Below, piece by piece: positions 9,354-17,917 of a DNA stretch of 64,000 bases. Position numbers and translations under genes: made by a program. Origin of the DNA: Caryophanales bacterium UBA1709 (GTDB lineage Bacteria > Bacillota_I > Bacilli_A > RFN20 > UBA1709); contig DCJD01000012.1 of NCBI GenBank assembly GCA_002317215.1, positions 1 to 64,000 of the forward strand, written 5' to 3'. The notes under the pieces were generated by a model. The model saw only the letters and a program-made list of their open reading frames with translations. It did not search any database and was not told the origin of the DNA. Positions within the stretch are counted from its first letter, which is position 1; each line of letters begins with the position of its first letter.

Positions 9354-10700
9354 CTATTTAAGTATATCATTAACATCACTTAAGCTAGTTTTAGATACTA
9401 CGATAACATTATCATCTAGCTTAATCTTATTTCTACCTGTTGGAATGACTGCTTCACCATTTTTAATGATGGTTGCAATAATACAGTCTTCTTTTATTTT
9501 TAAATCTTTGATCTCTTTGTCAATAAACTCACAATCTTTATTAATATGGAATTCAATTGCTTCTAATTGTTCATCAACTATTTTATGCATTTTAATAACA
9601 TTAGATCCATGCGGATTTCCTAATTGTCTTGCATAAGATACGATTTTATCAGCAATAATTTGCTTTGGTGTAACAACACTAGCAAACTTAGTTTGCTCAA
9701 TCATTTCACTAATATTAGTTCTATTTTGTCTTAGTATAACTTTATTAACATTTCTACTTGAAGCAAAAACAGCACTAATCAAATTTTCTTCATCTAATGG
9801 AGCAAGAGCAATAACAGCATCACAATTATCGATTCCTTGATTAATTAATGTATCAATATTAGTTCCGTCCCCATTAATAATTTGACATTTATCAAATGTT
9901 TCAGAAAGCTTTTCACATACTTCCTTATCAATTTCGATAACTTTAGTATTATATCTAGGTTTATTAAGTTTACTTAATAAATAAATTGAAGTATTACCTC
10001 CACCAATAATCAAGAAATTTTTCAAAGCTTTTCTTTTAGAATTTATATAATACATAAACTCAACCATATCTTCTTTAGTGGCTATAACAGAAACTTTATC
10101 ATTTTCTTCAATTTCATCTTCTCCACGAGGAATAAATATATTGTTATTTCTATTAATTGATACAAACAAAATATTCGAATCAAATTCTCTTCTTATATCT
10201 TTTAATTGACGACCAATTAGATTGTTATTTTCTGCAACAGCAAATTCAAAAATATTAATGTCATTATCAAAACTATCAATTTGCATAGCACTTGGAATTG
10301 AAATCATCTTAAAAATCTCTTCTGCAGTCTCTTTTTCTGGATTAATAAGCATGTTGATTCCTAAGTCTTCGAGGATTGATGTTTCGGAATTATAATGAGG
10401 CATTCTAACTCTAGCAATTGTATTCTTAGCACCTAATCTTTTTGCGATGAGACAACTTACTATATTTTGCTCATCACTAGATGTTGTAGAAATAAATAGA
10501 TCACAAGAGTTAACATTAGCCTCTTTTAAAATAGCCTTATCAGTTCCATCACCAACAAGACCTCTAATGTCAAAACTATTAATAATTTGAGTAATCTTAG
10601 CAGGATTTGAATCAATAACTATAATGTCATGTTCTTCTTTAACTAAGTTAAAAACTATTGATTTTCCAATTGTACCTGCCCCAACTAAAATAATTTTCAT
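9354..10700 (-). CDS. trkA: Trk potassium uptake regulator TrkA (double RCK)
   Basis: Cytoplasmic regulator of the K+ channel encoded just downstream. It has two tandem RCK units, each with a Rossmann fold plus C-terminal TrkA-C domain. The first nucleotide-binding loop is GAGTIG (residues 7-12) with the acidic VIDSN about 20 residues later. The second is IGGGNTS (about 229-235) with VIEIDKE. The two TrkA-C segments, around residues 145-215 and 370-448, are recognisable by the 'DKVSVIATKED' and 'DDNVIVVSK' endings. At 448 aa it has the double-length Trk form, unlike the single-RCK KtrA. AAAGGAGG precedes the ATG. Confidence 0.9.
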   Translation of the reverse strand: MKIILVGAGTIGKSIVFNLVKEEHDIIVIDSNPAKITQIINSFDIRGLVGDGTDKAILKEANVNSCDLFISTTSSDEQNIVSCLIAKRLGAKNTIARVRMPHYNSETSILEDLGINMLINPEKETAEEIFKMISIPSAMQIDSFDNDINIFEFAVAENNNLIGRQLKDIRREFDSNILFVSINRNNNIFIPRGEDEIEENDKVSVIATKEDMVEFMYYINSKRKALKNFLIIGGGNTSIYLLSKLNKPRYNTKVIEIDKEVCEKLSETFDKCQIINGDGTNIDTLINQGIDNCDAVIALAPLDEENLISAVFASSRNVNKVILRQNRTNISEMIEQTKFASVVTPKQIIADKIVSYARQLGNPHGSNVIKMHKIVDEQLEAIEFHINKDCEFIDKEIKDLKIKEDCIIATIIKNGEAVIPTGRNKIKLDDNVIVVSKTSLSDVNDILK

Positions 10701-10732
10701 AAATAAAATTATCCTCCTTTGTTGGCCATTTA

Positions 10733-10761
10733 ATTATAACACTATATAAAGAAATTGTATA
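10733..10761 (-). promoter_or_regulatory. Promoter of trkA-trkH
   Basis: On the minus strand TATACA, a 17-bp spacer and TATAAT with upstream TGT (extended -10, 10733-10741), about 33 bases before the trkA start. Confidence 0.65.
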
Positions 10762-10781
10762 TTTTTGACTGTTAGACTATC

Positions 10782-10802
10782 TGCCCATTCTTTGAATGGG
10801 CA
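10782..10802. other. Perfect hairpin between the trkA and mraZ promoters
   Basis: TGCCCATTC-TTT-GAATGGGCA, a perfect 9-bp stem with a 3-base loop. It has no adjacent T-run on either strand, so it is not a standard terminator. It is unusually GC-rich for this intergenic region and lies upstream of both divergent promoters. It may be an operator or a structural element. Confidence 0.5.
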
Positions 10803-10854
10803 TTAAAGTACTCATAACAAAAATTAATAAAATAGTGAAAAAATACTAATTTTC

Positions 10855-10883
10855 TTTACAAAATCTATTATTATATATATAAT
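10855..10883 (+). promoter_or_regulatory. Promoter of the division cluster (PmraZ)
   Basis: TTTACA (10855-10860), a 17-bp spacer and TATAAT (10878-10883): a near-consensus sigma-A promoter about 53 bases before mraZ. Confidence 0.8.
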
Positions 10884-10908
10884 AATGGTACAAAGTGGGA
10901 CAAAGTGG
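10882..10908 (+). promoter_or_regulatory. MraZ-type operator boxes, direct repeats
   Basis: AAAGTGG occurs at 10892-10898 and again at 10902-10908, exactly 10 bp apart. A degenerate third copy, ATAATGG, lies another 10 bp upstream on the -10 element. Repeated AAAGTG[G/T] boxes with this spacing are the known MraZ binding sites in Mollicutes. The inferred role is autoregulation of the operon by MraZ. Confidence 0.75.
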
Positions 10909-10935
10909 TTTCCCGTGAAACAATGAGGTGATGAT

Positions 10936-11358
10936 ATGTTTATTGGACAATACTTTCAAAAAGTAGATGAAAAAAACAGAATTATTATTCCAAGTAAGTT
11001 CAGAAATGAACTCTCTTTTGGCGCTATTATCACCTTAGGTTATGACAAGTGTTTATCAATCTACACACAAGAAGAATGGGTAAAACTACAAAACAAGTTA
11101 TTAGAATTAAGCGAAAATAAATCTGACTATAGAAGACATGTAAGAGCTATTGCTAGTAGTGCAACTGAATGTAGTGTTGATAGTCATGGAAGAGTATTAA
11201 TTCCTTCAACATTATTAAATACTATTGGTATTAGCAAAGATGTTGTTATGGTTGGAAATCTAGATCATGTTGAGATATGGTCAAAAGAAGCTTGGATTGA
11301 ATATTATTCCAAGTCAGTAGAAAGCTTTGATGAATTAAGTGAAAGGTTTGAAAAGTAA
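10936..11358 (+). CDS. mraZ: Transcriptional regulator MraZ
   Basis: DNA-binding protein of the AbrB-like fold, first gene of division (dcw) clusters and regulator of its own operon. Two SpoVT-AbrB repeats are visible. The first holds KNRIIIPSKFR (residues 14-24), the second DSHGRVLIPSTLL (about 78-90), each with the DxxGRxxxP-type core. At 140 aa it is the normal length. GAGGTGAT precedes the ATG, whose choice is supported by the canonical MFIGQYFQKVDEKNR start. Its last base overlaps the ATG of rsmH (TAATG). MraZ-type boxes lie over its promoter. Confidence 0.95.
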   Translation: MFIGQYFQKVDEKNRIIIPSKFRNELSFGAIITLGYDKCLSIYTQEEWVKLQNKLLELSENKSDYRRHVRAIASSATECSVDSHGRVLIPSTLLNTIGISKDVVMVGNLDHVEIWSKEAWIEYYSKSVESFDELSERFEK

Positions 11359-12296
11359 TGATTGAATTTAAACATCAACCTGTAATGCTTAAAGAATGCA
11401 TTGAAAACTTAAATATTAAAAAAGATGGTGTCTATGTTGATGCTACAGTTGGTGGAGCAGGACATAGTTATCATATATTAGAAGTTTTAGACGAAAGCGG
11501 ATATCTTTATTGCTTTGATCAAGATATTAACGCTATAGAGGCAGCTAGAAAACATCTGCAAACTCTCTCAAAACAAAATTATTCTTTAATTAATGTTAAT
11601 TTCTCCAATATGAAAGAAGCACTTAATTATAAGAATACTCCTATTGCAGACGGGATCTTATTTGATCTAGGTGTCTCTTCCTTTCAACTGGATGAGCCAA
11701 GTAGAGGCTTTTCATATAGATATGATGCTAAATTAGATATGCGAATGAATCAAAACAATTCTTTAAGTGCATATGATGTAGTAAATAGATATAAGGAAGA
11801 AGATTTAACTAGAATATTATTTGAATATGGTGAAGAAAAATATGCTAGAAGAATTGCTAGTAATATTGTTACTCATCGTAAAAATAAACCTATTGAAACT
11901 ACTCTTGAACTAGTTGAAATTATTAAAAATAGTGTTCCAAGTAGTTATATTAGAGAAACTCATCCTGCTAAAAAGAGTTTCCAAGCAATAAGAATAGAAG
12001 TAAACAATGAATTAGGAATATTAAAACAAAGTTTAGAAGATGCTTTGGCTTTATTAAAACCTTATGGAAGGCTAGTGGTTATTACTTTCCATTCATTAGA
12101 AGATCGCATTGTTAAACAACTATTTAAAGAAAAAAGTAGTGAAGAAAGTTGGCATAGAGGAATGCCAGTAAATATTAGTACTAAACCATGTGAGTTTAAA
12201 TTAATCACAAATAAGCCTTTAACTGCCTCAAATGAAGAACTAGAAATTAATAATCGTTCTCATTCAGCTAAAGTTAGAGTTATTGAAAGAATTTAG
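11358..12296 (+). CDS. rsmH: 16S rRNA (cytosine1402-N4)-methyltransferase RsmH
   Basis: SAM-dependent methyltransferase that modifies C1402 of 16S rRNA, also called MraW. The start HQPVMLKECIENL and the SAM motif DATVGGAGHS (about residues 28-37) are diagnostic. So are the later DQDINAI, DLGVSSFQLDEPSRGFSY (about 106-123), SFQAIRIEVNNEL and FHSLEDRIVK segments. At 312 aa it is full length. It overlaps mraZ by one base and is followed after 14 bp by ftsA. In walled Firmicutes ftsL, pbpB, mraY and mur genes would lie here. Confidence 0.96.
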   Translation: MIEFKHQPVMLKECIENLNIKKDGVYVDATVGGAGHSYHILEVLDESGYLYCFDQDINAIEAARKHLQTLSKQNYSLINVNFSNMKEALNYKNTPIADGILFDLGVSSFQLDEPSRGFSYRYDAKLDMRMNQNNSLSAYDVVNRYKEEDLTRILFEYGEEKYARRIASNIVTHRKNKPIETTLELVEIIKNSVPSSYIRETHPAKKSFQAIRIEVNNELGILKQSLEDALALLKPYGRLVVITFHSLEDRIVKQLFKEKSSEESWHRGMPVNISTKPCEFKLITNKPLTASNEELEINNRSHSAKVRVIERI

Positions 12297-12310
12297 AAAG
12301 GAGTTATAAA

Positions 12311-13408
12311 ATGGAACAATTTGTTACAGCAGTAGATTTTGGTGAAACATATTTCAAACTAGTTAAAGCAAGTATCACAAATGACACATTGCACATTTGT
12401 TCTACTTATAAAGTCTTAACTAGAGGATTAAGAGATGGAGAAATCTATTCTAAATCTGAATTTCAAGAATGCTTAGCAAGCTTAATTAATAAAGCAAGCA
12501 CTTCTAAAGAACCTATTCATAAAATATTTGTAATTTTACCTTCTAATAAGTTAAATGTTACAAGAAAGAAATTAGAACTTATAAATGAAAAATATCCTGA
12601 AGGTTTAACAACTAAAGAGGATATTATCAACTTGAAGAAACAAATGACTACATCTGGTTTAAAAGAAAATGAAATGAGCGTTGGATTATATCCAATTAGT
12701 TATTATTCAGATGGTAGAGATTTAGATAAGATAGAACCATATGGTGAAAGATGTCATACATATGGATTAGAAGCTTTTGTTGCAAGTTTACCGATTTCTT
12801 CTAGTAGAGGATTTATTGATAGTATCGAAGAAATGGGAATTGGAGTACTAGGAGCAATTGTTGCCCCAATTGCAAATAGTTCATTATGTTTAAAACAAAA
12901 CGAAATAAATACTGGAGCTATCTTACTTGATTTAGGCGGAGATGGAGTTAGTATTAGTGCTTTCTATAATGGCTATATACTAGCCAATTATAGATGTAAA
13001 AAGGGTATAACTAATGTTATTAACATCTTATCTAATTCATTAGCAATAGATTTTACTACAGCAACAGAATACCTATACAAATATGGAGTAGGAAGTAGTA
13101 AAGATGGTGGAAGTTATAAGATTATTGAAAAAGATATTAAAGAAAATGAAATAACTGAAGTTATAGAAAATGGATTAAATGAAGTATTTGATGAAATAAA
13201 AAAGGTTATTAATGGATTTATAAATGAGTCAGCTGACTTGCCAATTATATTAACTGGTGGAGGAGCTAATATATATCATATAGATAATTCTATTAGTGAT
13301 ATATTGAATAGAACTACTTATACTAGGGGTTATAGTAAAGTAGGTGGAAAAGATTATTCATACAATTGTTGTATTGGTGGAATAATTTATTATTTAACAC
13401 ATAAGTAG
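12311..13408 (+). CDS. ftsA: Cell division protein FtsA
   Basis: Actin-like ATPase that anchors FtsZ filaments to the membrane. The phosphate-1 segment AVDFGETYFKLV is at residues 7-18. Phosphate-2 is LLDLGGDGVSISAF (about 202-215) and the adenosine motif is ILTGGGANI (about 316-324). An SHS2/1C-like region lies at about 85-160. At 365 aa it is shorter than typical FtsA (~420), and the usual amphipathic C-terminal membrane-targeting helix is not obvious: the protein ends soon after the 2B region with GGIIYYLTHK. It sits between rsmH and ftsZ. The family call is secure from context; membrane anchoring is uncertain. Confidence 0.85.
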   Translation: MEQFVTAVDFGETYFKLVKASITNDTLHICSTYKVLTRGLRDGEIYSKSEFQECLASLINKASTSKEPIHKIFVILPSNKLNVTRKKLELINEKYPEGLTTKEDIINLKKQMTTSGLKENEMSVGLYPISYYSDGRDLDKIEPYGERCHTYGLEAFVASLPISSSRGFIDSIEEMGIGVLGAIVAPIANSSLCLKQNEINTGAILLDLGGDGVSISAFYNGYILANYRCKKGITNVINILSNSLAIDFTTATEYLYKYGVGSSKDGGSYKIIEKDIKENEITEVIENGLNEVFDEIKKVINGFINESADLPIILTGGGANIYHIDNSISDILNRTTYTRGYSKVGGKDYSYNCCIGGIIYYLTHK

Positions 13409-13419
13409 GAGGTAAAATT

Positions 13420-14583
13420 ATGGAAAATGAAAGATTAGATATAACTGATAACGTTGCTGTTATTAAAGTTATTGGTGTTGGTGGTGGAGGAAATAACGCT
13501 GTTAATAGAATGTGTAATGAACATATTGATGGCGTTGAATTTATTGCTGCTAATACTGATCAACAAGTATTGGATACTAACTTAGCTCCTACTCACTTAT
13601 TATTAGGATATGGAGTAACGCATGGTCTTGGTGCTGGAGGAGATCCTGAAGTTGGAACTGCTGCAGCAGAAGAATCATTAAATGATATTAAAAACTTAGT
13701 TAGAAATGCTAACATGGTTTTTATTGCCGCTGGAATGGGAGGAGGAACTGGAACTGGTGCTGCCCCTATTATTGCAAAAACTTGTAAAGAATTAGGAATA
13801 TTAACAATTGGTATTGTTACTCGTCCATTTACATTTGAAGGAAAAAGAAGAAACGGAAATGCTGTAGAAGGATTGGCAAAATTAAAACCATATTGTGATT
13901 CTTTAATCGTTATTTCTAATGATCAATTGCTACAACTTTGTGGAACTGAATCATTTCAAAATGCATTCAAACAATGTGATGACGTATTATGCCATAGCGT
14001 AAAAATTATTACTGATTTAATATTAAAACCAGCATTAATTAACTTAGACTTTAATGATGTTAGAGCAGTTATGAAAAATAAAGGAACTGCTTTAATTGGT
14101 ATGGGAAGAGGAAAAGGCGAAAATAAAGCAAGAATTGCCGCCGAAGAAGCTATTAAATCTCCATTACTAGAGATTGCAATAAAAGGTGCTAAAAATGCTA
14201 TTGTATTCATTCAAGGTGGATCAAATATGACACCACTTGATTTCCATGAAGCAACTCAAATTGTAAAAGAAGCAACTCAAAATCCAGATATTAACTTAAT
14301 ATTTGGTGTTAGAAGTGATGAATCATTTGGTGATGATATGCAAGTTACAGTAATCGCAACAGAATTTGAAAACTCTGATATTCATTTTGTTGATAAAGAT
14401 GATGATTATGAATTAAATTTAGATACATTAGATATTACTAAATTAGAACAAGTAGAACCTAATAAAGAAGAAAGTACTGAAGAGATTACAAAAGAAGAAG
14501 AAACCGAAGAAGTTTGTGAAACCATAGAGGTTAACGAAAAGAAATCTCATCGTCCTTTATTCTTAAGGAGACGTAAAAGATAA
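13420..14583 (+). CDS. ftsZ: Cell division protein FtsZ
   Basis: Tubulin-like GTPase that forms the division ring. It has VIGVGGGGNNAVNRM near residues 16-30, the tubulin signature GGGTGTG at about 107-113, and the T7 region with NLDFNDVRAVM (about 207-217). After the GTPase domain comes an acidic, Glu-rich linker (about 330-375) and a basic Arg-rich end (HRPLFLRRRKR) in place of the canonical FtsA/SepF-binding C-terminal peptide. At 387 aa it is a normal length. It shares one base with sepF (TAATG). Confidence 0.97.
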   Translation: MENERLDITDNVAVIKVIGVGGGGNNAVNRMCNEHIDGVEFIAANTDQQVLDTNLAPTHLLLGYGVTHGLGAGGDPEVGTAAAEESLNDIKNLVRNANMVFIAAGMGGGTGTGAAPIIAKTCKELGILTIGIVTRPFTFEGKRRNGNAVEGLAKLKPYCDSLIVISNDQLLQLCGTESFQNAFKQCDDVLCHSVKIITDLILKPALINLDFNDVRAVMKNKGTALIGMGRGKGENKARIAAEEAIKSPLLEIAIKGAKNAIVFIQGGSNMTPLDFHEATQIVKEATQNPDINLIFGVRSDESFGDDMQVTVIATEFENSDIHFVDKDDDYELNLDTLDITKLEQVEPNKEESTEEITKEEETEEVCETIEVNEKKSHRPLFLRRRKR

Positions 14584-14906
14584 TGAAAGATTTTGGACCT
14601 TTTAACAAATATTATTTCCCAACCGAAGAAGAATCAAAAGAAGGATTATTAAATACTTTTGAAAATAAAAATAAAGATACCAAACCAACATTTTTTAATC
14701 CAACTAGTTATAGCGAAGCAAATGCAATTGCTGATTGTATGATTAGTGGTAAATCAGTTATTGTAAATCTTGAATTATTATTCAATGATGAAAATAAGAA
14801 GAATGAAGGTATTAGAATTGTAGATTATTTATGTGGAGTTAGTTATTGTGTTAAGATGAATGTCGTTAAAATCAATGGCTCTACTTTCTACTTCTCTAAA
14901 GAATAA
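14583..14906 (+). CDS. sepF: Cell division protein SepF
   Basis: A 107-residue SepF/YlmF protein, an FtsZ partner that tethers and bundles filaments at the septum. The core is present: PTSYSEANAIADCMISGKSVIVNLE, then the 'RIVDYLCGVSY' helix and 'INGSTFYFS' strand, equal to 'xRixDFlsGxxYalxGxixrigxxxFlxxP' in Bacilli. The N terminus carries a linker rather than a clear amphipathic membrane helix. Its start overlaps the ftsZ stop, so it is the last gene of this division operon. Confidence 0.88.
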   Translation: MKDFGPFNKYYFPTEEESKEGLLNTFENKNKDTKPTFFNPTSYSEANAIADCMISGKSVIVNLELLFNDENKKNEGIRIVDYLCGVSYCVKMNVVKINGSTFYFSKE

Positions 14907-14908
14907 AA

Positions 14909-14936
14909 TTGCAATAATTTAAAAGTTATATATAAT
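14909..14936 (+). promoter_or_regulatory. Promoter of the ileS T-box operon
   Basis: TTGCAA (14909-14914), a 16-bp spacer and TATAAT (14931-14936), directly after the sepF stop. Transcription would start near 14943. Confidence 0.7.
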
Positions 14937-14942
14937 ATAACT

Positions 14943-15146
14943 TGTTAAAGACAAGACAAAGAATCGATACTAAAAAGCGAGTTATGATTGGTGAAAGATA
15001 ACTAGTTTAAATCCTTTGTTATCACTTTATTATTTATAAGGTAGTTCCTATATAACTATAATTAAGGTGCATAATAACTGTGTTATTATGAAGAAGGATG
15101 GTACCGCGAATTTTCGTTCCTATATATTTATATATAGGAATTTTTT
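14943..15146 (+). promoter_or_regulatory. T-box leader, isoleucine-responsive (ileS)
   Basis: Senses uncharged tRNA-Ile and allows read-through into ileS. The T-box sequence AGGATGGTACCGCG lies at 15095-15108. Stem I is visible: ACAAAG (14956-14961) pairs with CTTTGT (15014-15019), and the apical arm AGTTAT/ATAACT (14980-15003) has a loop with GGTGAAAG. An AUC codon at 15011-15013 lies at the 3' side of the specifier loop and is the likely Ile specifier. The T-box can pair to form an antiterminator competing with the terminator at 15116-15146. Confidence 0.93.
15116..15146 (+). terminator. Conditional terminator of the ileS T-box
   Basis: TTCCTATATA-TTTA-TATATAGGAA hairpin followed by six Ts. 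The 5' arm includes the TTCC that would pair with the T-box in the antiterminator. Confidence 0.9.
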
Positions 15147-15163
15147 ATTATAAGGAGATTAAT

Positions 15164-17917
15164 ATGGAAATTAAAAATTCATTAACAATGCCAAAAACAA
15201 GTTTTGAAATGAGAGGCAATTTAACAGTTAAAGAACCTAATGTTTTAAAATACTGGAAAGAAATAGATTTATATAATCTAATGTTAGAAAACACAAAAGG
15301 AAAGGAAACTTTCTTACTTCATGATGGTCCTCCATATGCTAACGGAGATATTCATGTTGGACATGCTTTAAATAAAATATTAAAAGATTTTATTATTCGT
15401 TATAAGAATATGTCAGGTTTTTATACACCATATATTCCAGGATGGGATACTCATGGTTTACCTATTGAAAGCGTATTAGCTAAAAAAGGGATAAAGAGAA
15501 AAGAAATTCCATTACCAGAATATCGTAATATGTGTCGTGACTATGCTTTTACGCAAGTTGCTAGACAAAAAGAAGGATTTGTAAGACTTGGATCTTTAGG
15601 TGATTATGAACATCCATATTTAACATTACGTAAGGAATTTGAAGCTTATCAATTTGAAGTATTCGCTAAAATGGCTTTAGATGGATTAATTTACAAAGGT
15701 GCAAAACCAGTTTATTGGTCACCATCTAGTGAATCTTGTTTAGCTGAAGCTGAAATTGAATATTATGATGTAACAAGTACTTCAATATTTGTTAAATTTG
15801 ATGTTTTGGATGGTAAAGGTAAATTTAATAGCGATGAAAGCTTTGTTATTTGGACTACAACCCCTTGGACAATGCCTGCTAACTTAGCGATTTGTTTAAA
15901 TGAGAAATTAGAATATGGAGTTTATGAAACAAACAAAGGCAATCTAATCTTTTTAACTTGCCTTGCTGATTCTTTAACTAAAGAACTTGGTTTAGAAGAT
16001 GTTAAATTAAGAAGAACATTTATTGGCAAAGAAGCCGAATATGTTACTTGCAAACATCCTTTATACGATAGAGAATCTTTAGTTATTTTAGGCGACCATG
16101 TTACTGTTGATGCTGGAACTGGATGTGTTCATACAGCTCCAGGTCATGGTGCAGATGACTTTATTGTTGGTAAAAAATATGGTTTAGATATTTTATGTCC
16201 TGTTGATGAAAAAGGATATATGATGAAAGAATGTGGATCTGAATTAGAAGGGATGTTTTATGAACAAGCTAATACTAAAGTATTAGAGATGTTAGATAAT
16301 GCTAAGGCATTATTAAAAGCAACACCTATAACTCATAGTTATCCTCATGATTGGAGAACTAAAAAACCTATTATCTTTAGAGCAACTGCTCAATGGTTTG
16401 TCTCAATTGATCCTATTAAGAATAAGATATTAGATAATATTAAAAATGTTAATTGGTATCCTTCTTGGGGTGAAGTTAGATTATCTAATATGATTAAAGA
16501 TAGACAAGATTGGTGTATCAGTAGACAAAGAGCATGGGGAGTTCCAATTCCAATGATTTATTGTGAAGATAATACGCCAATTGTTGAAAAGGAAGTTTTT
16601 GATCACTACATCAAATTAGTTAGAGAATACGGTAGCAATGTTTGGTTTGAGAAAACTGAACAAGAATTATTACCAAGTGGCTATACTAATATTCACTCTC
16701 CTAATAATAAGTTTAGAAAAGAAACTGATATTATGGATGTTTGGTTTGATAGTGGATCAAGTAGTATTGGAGTTTTAAGCGAGAATAAATTAGATTATCC
16801 TGCTGATTTATATTTAGAAGGTAGTGACCAATATAGAGGTTGGTTTAACTCATCTTTAATCATTGGTACAGCATTTAAAGGAGTTTCTCCATATAAAACT
16901 GTAGTAAGCCATGGGTTTGTACTTGATGAAAAAGGCAATAAGATGTCTAAATCTTTAGGCAATACTATTGATCCTATTAAAGTATGTAATACTTATGGAG
17001 CGGATATATTAAGATTATGGGTTGCAAGTCAAGAATATCAATCTGACTTAAGAATTGGTGATAATTTATTAAAACAAGTATCTGAAACTTATCGTAAGAT
17101 TAGAAACACTTTAAGATTCTTACATGGTAACTTAAGCAATGGAGAATATGGATTATTTGATCCAAGTAAAGATATACAAGAAAGTTTAGAAGTAGTTGAT
17201 ACTTATGTATTAAATAAGCTATATAGTGTCACTAATAAATACTTAGATTATTTTGATAAATATGAATTTAATAATGCTATTAACGAAATTACAAACTTTA
17301 TGGCAATTGATTTATCAGGATTCTATTTAGATATTACAAAAGATATCTTATATTGTGATGACTATGAATCAAAAAGAAGATTACAAGTTCAAACTGTTTT
17401 ATATTCTTGTTTAGATACACTAGTTCGTTTGTTGACTCCAATCTTACCATTTACAATGGAAGAGATTTATCAATTAACACCAAATCATAAGAAATCTGTT
17501 CAATTAATCTCAATGGCAAAACGTCATGAAGTTAGTGAAGAAAATATTAAAGAATATGAACAAATTCTAAATATTAGAACAAGCGTATTAAAAGCGTTAG
17601 AAGAAGCTAGAAGTTCACAATTAATTGGTTCTGCTCAAGAAGCAAGTGTTCAAATTTGCTTTAATAATCAAGATGATTTTGCTTTATTTAATAAATTAAA
17701 TAAGGTTGAGCAAGAAAGATTCTTTATTGTTTCTAAAGTAGAAGTAGTAGAAAATCTAGATGCTAAAGAATATGATGGTATTAAAGTAAAAGTTGAAAAG
17801 CATAATGGATGTAAATGTGTAAGATGTTGGAACAGATTTGACAAAGTTGATGAAAATGAACTTTGTGAAAGATGTGCCAAAGTATATAAGAAATATCAAG
17901 GTAAAGAAAATGCATAA
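15164..17917 (+). CDS. ileS: Isoleucyl-tRNA synthetase
   Basis: Class I aminoacyl-tRNA synthetase charging tRNA-Ile. HVGH (HIGH box) starts at residue 64 and KMSKS at residue 593. Between lies the CP1 editing domain with TTPWTMPANLAI and GTGCVHTAPGHGADD. The C terminus has the zinc finger typical of bacterial IleS (CKCVRCWNRFD, then CERC). An upstream in-frame ATG at 15098 falls inside the T-box sequence and would prefix a spurious hydrophobic stretch. The correct ATG at 15164 follows AAGGAG. It gives 917 aa, normal for the family. The lspA start overlaps its last 8 bases. Confidence 0.97.
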   Translation: MEIKNSLTMPKTSFEMRGNLTVKEPNVLKYWKEIDLYNLMLENTKGKETFLLHDGPPYANGDIHVGHALNKILKDFIIRYKNMSGFYTPYIPGWDTHGLPIESVLAKKGIKRKEIPLPEYRNMCRDYAFTQVARQKEGFVRLGSLGDYEHPYLTLRKEFEAYQFEVFAKMALDGLIYKGAKPVYWSPSSESCLAEAEIEYYDVTSTSIFVKFDVLDGKGKFNSDESFVIWTTTPWTMPANLAICLNEKLEYGVYETNKGNLIFLTCLADSLTKELGLEDVKLRRTFIGKEAEYVTCKHPLYDRESLVILGDHVTVDAGTGCVHTAPGHGADDFIVGKKYGLDILCPVDEKGYMMKECGSELEGMFYEQANTKVLEMLDNAKALLKATPITHSYPHDWRTKKPIIFRATAQWFVSIDPIKNKILDNIKNVNWYPSWGEVRLSNMIKDRQDWCISRQRAWGVPIPMIYCEDNTPIVEKEVFDHYIKLVREYGSNVWFEKTEQELLPSGYTNIHSPNNKFRKETDIMDVWFDSGSSSIGVLSENKLDYPADLYLEGSDQYRGWFNSSLIIGTAFKGVSPYKTVVSHGFVLDEKGNKMSKSLGNTIDPIKVCNTYGADILRLWVASQEYQSDLRIGDNLLKQVSETYRKIRNTLRFLHGNLSNGEYGLFDPSKDIQESLEVVDTYVLNKLYSVTNKYLDYFDKYEFNNAINEITNFMAIDLSGFYLDITKDILYCDDYESKRRLQVQTVLYSCLDTLVRLLTPILPFTMEEIYQLTPNHKKSVQLISMAKRHEVSEENIKEYEQILNIRTSVLKALEEARSSQLIGSAQEASVQICFNNQDDFALFNKLNKVEQERFFIVSKVEVVENLDAKEYDGIKVKVEKHNGCKCVRCWNRFDKVDENELCERCAKVYKKYQGKENA

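Noticed and set aside
10782..10802. The GC-rich hairpin upstream of mraZ as a terminator
   Set aside because: No T-tract follows on either strand, and both neighbouring promoters point away from it.
15098..15163. N-terminal extension of IleS
   Set aside because: The ATG at 15098 lies within the T-box sequence and terminator; the real ATG at 15164 has a good ribosome site and gives the family's usual start.
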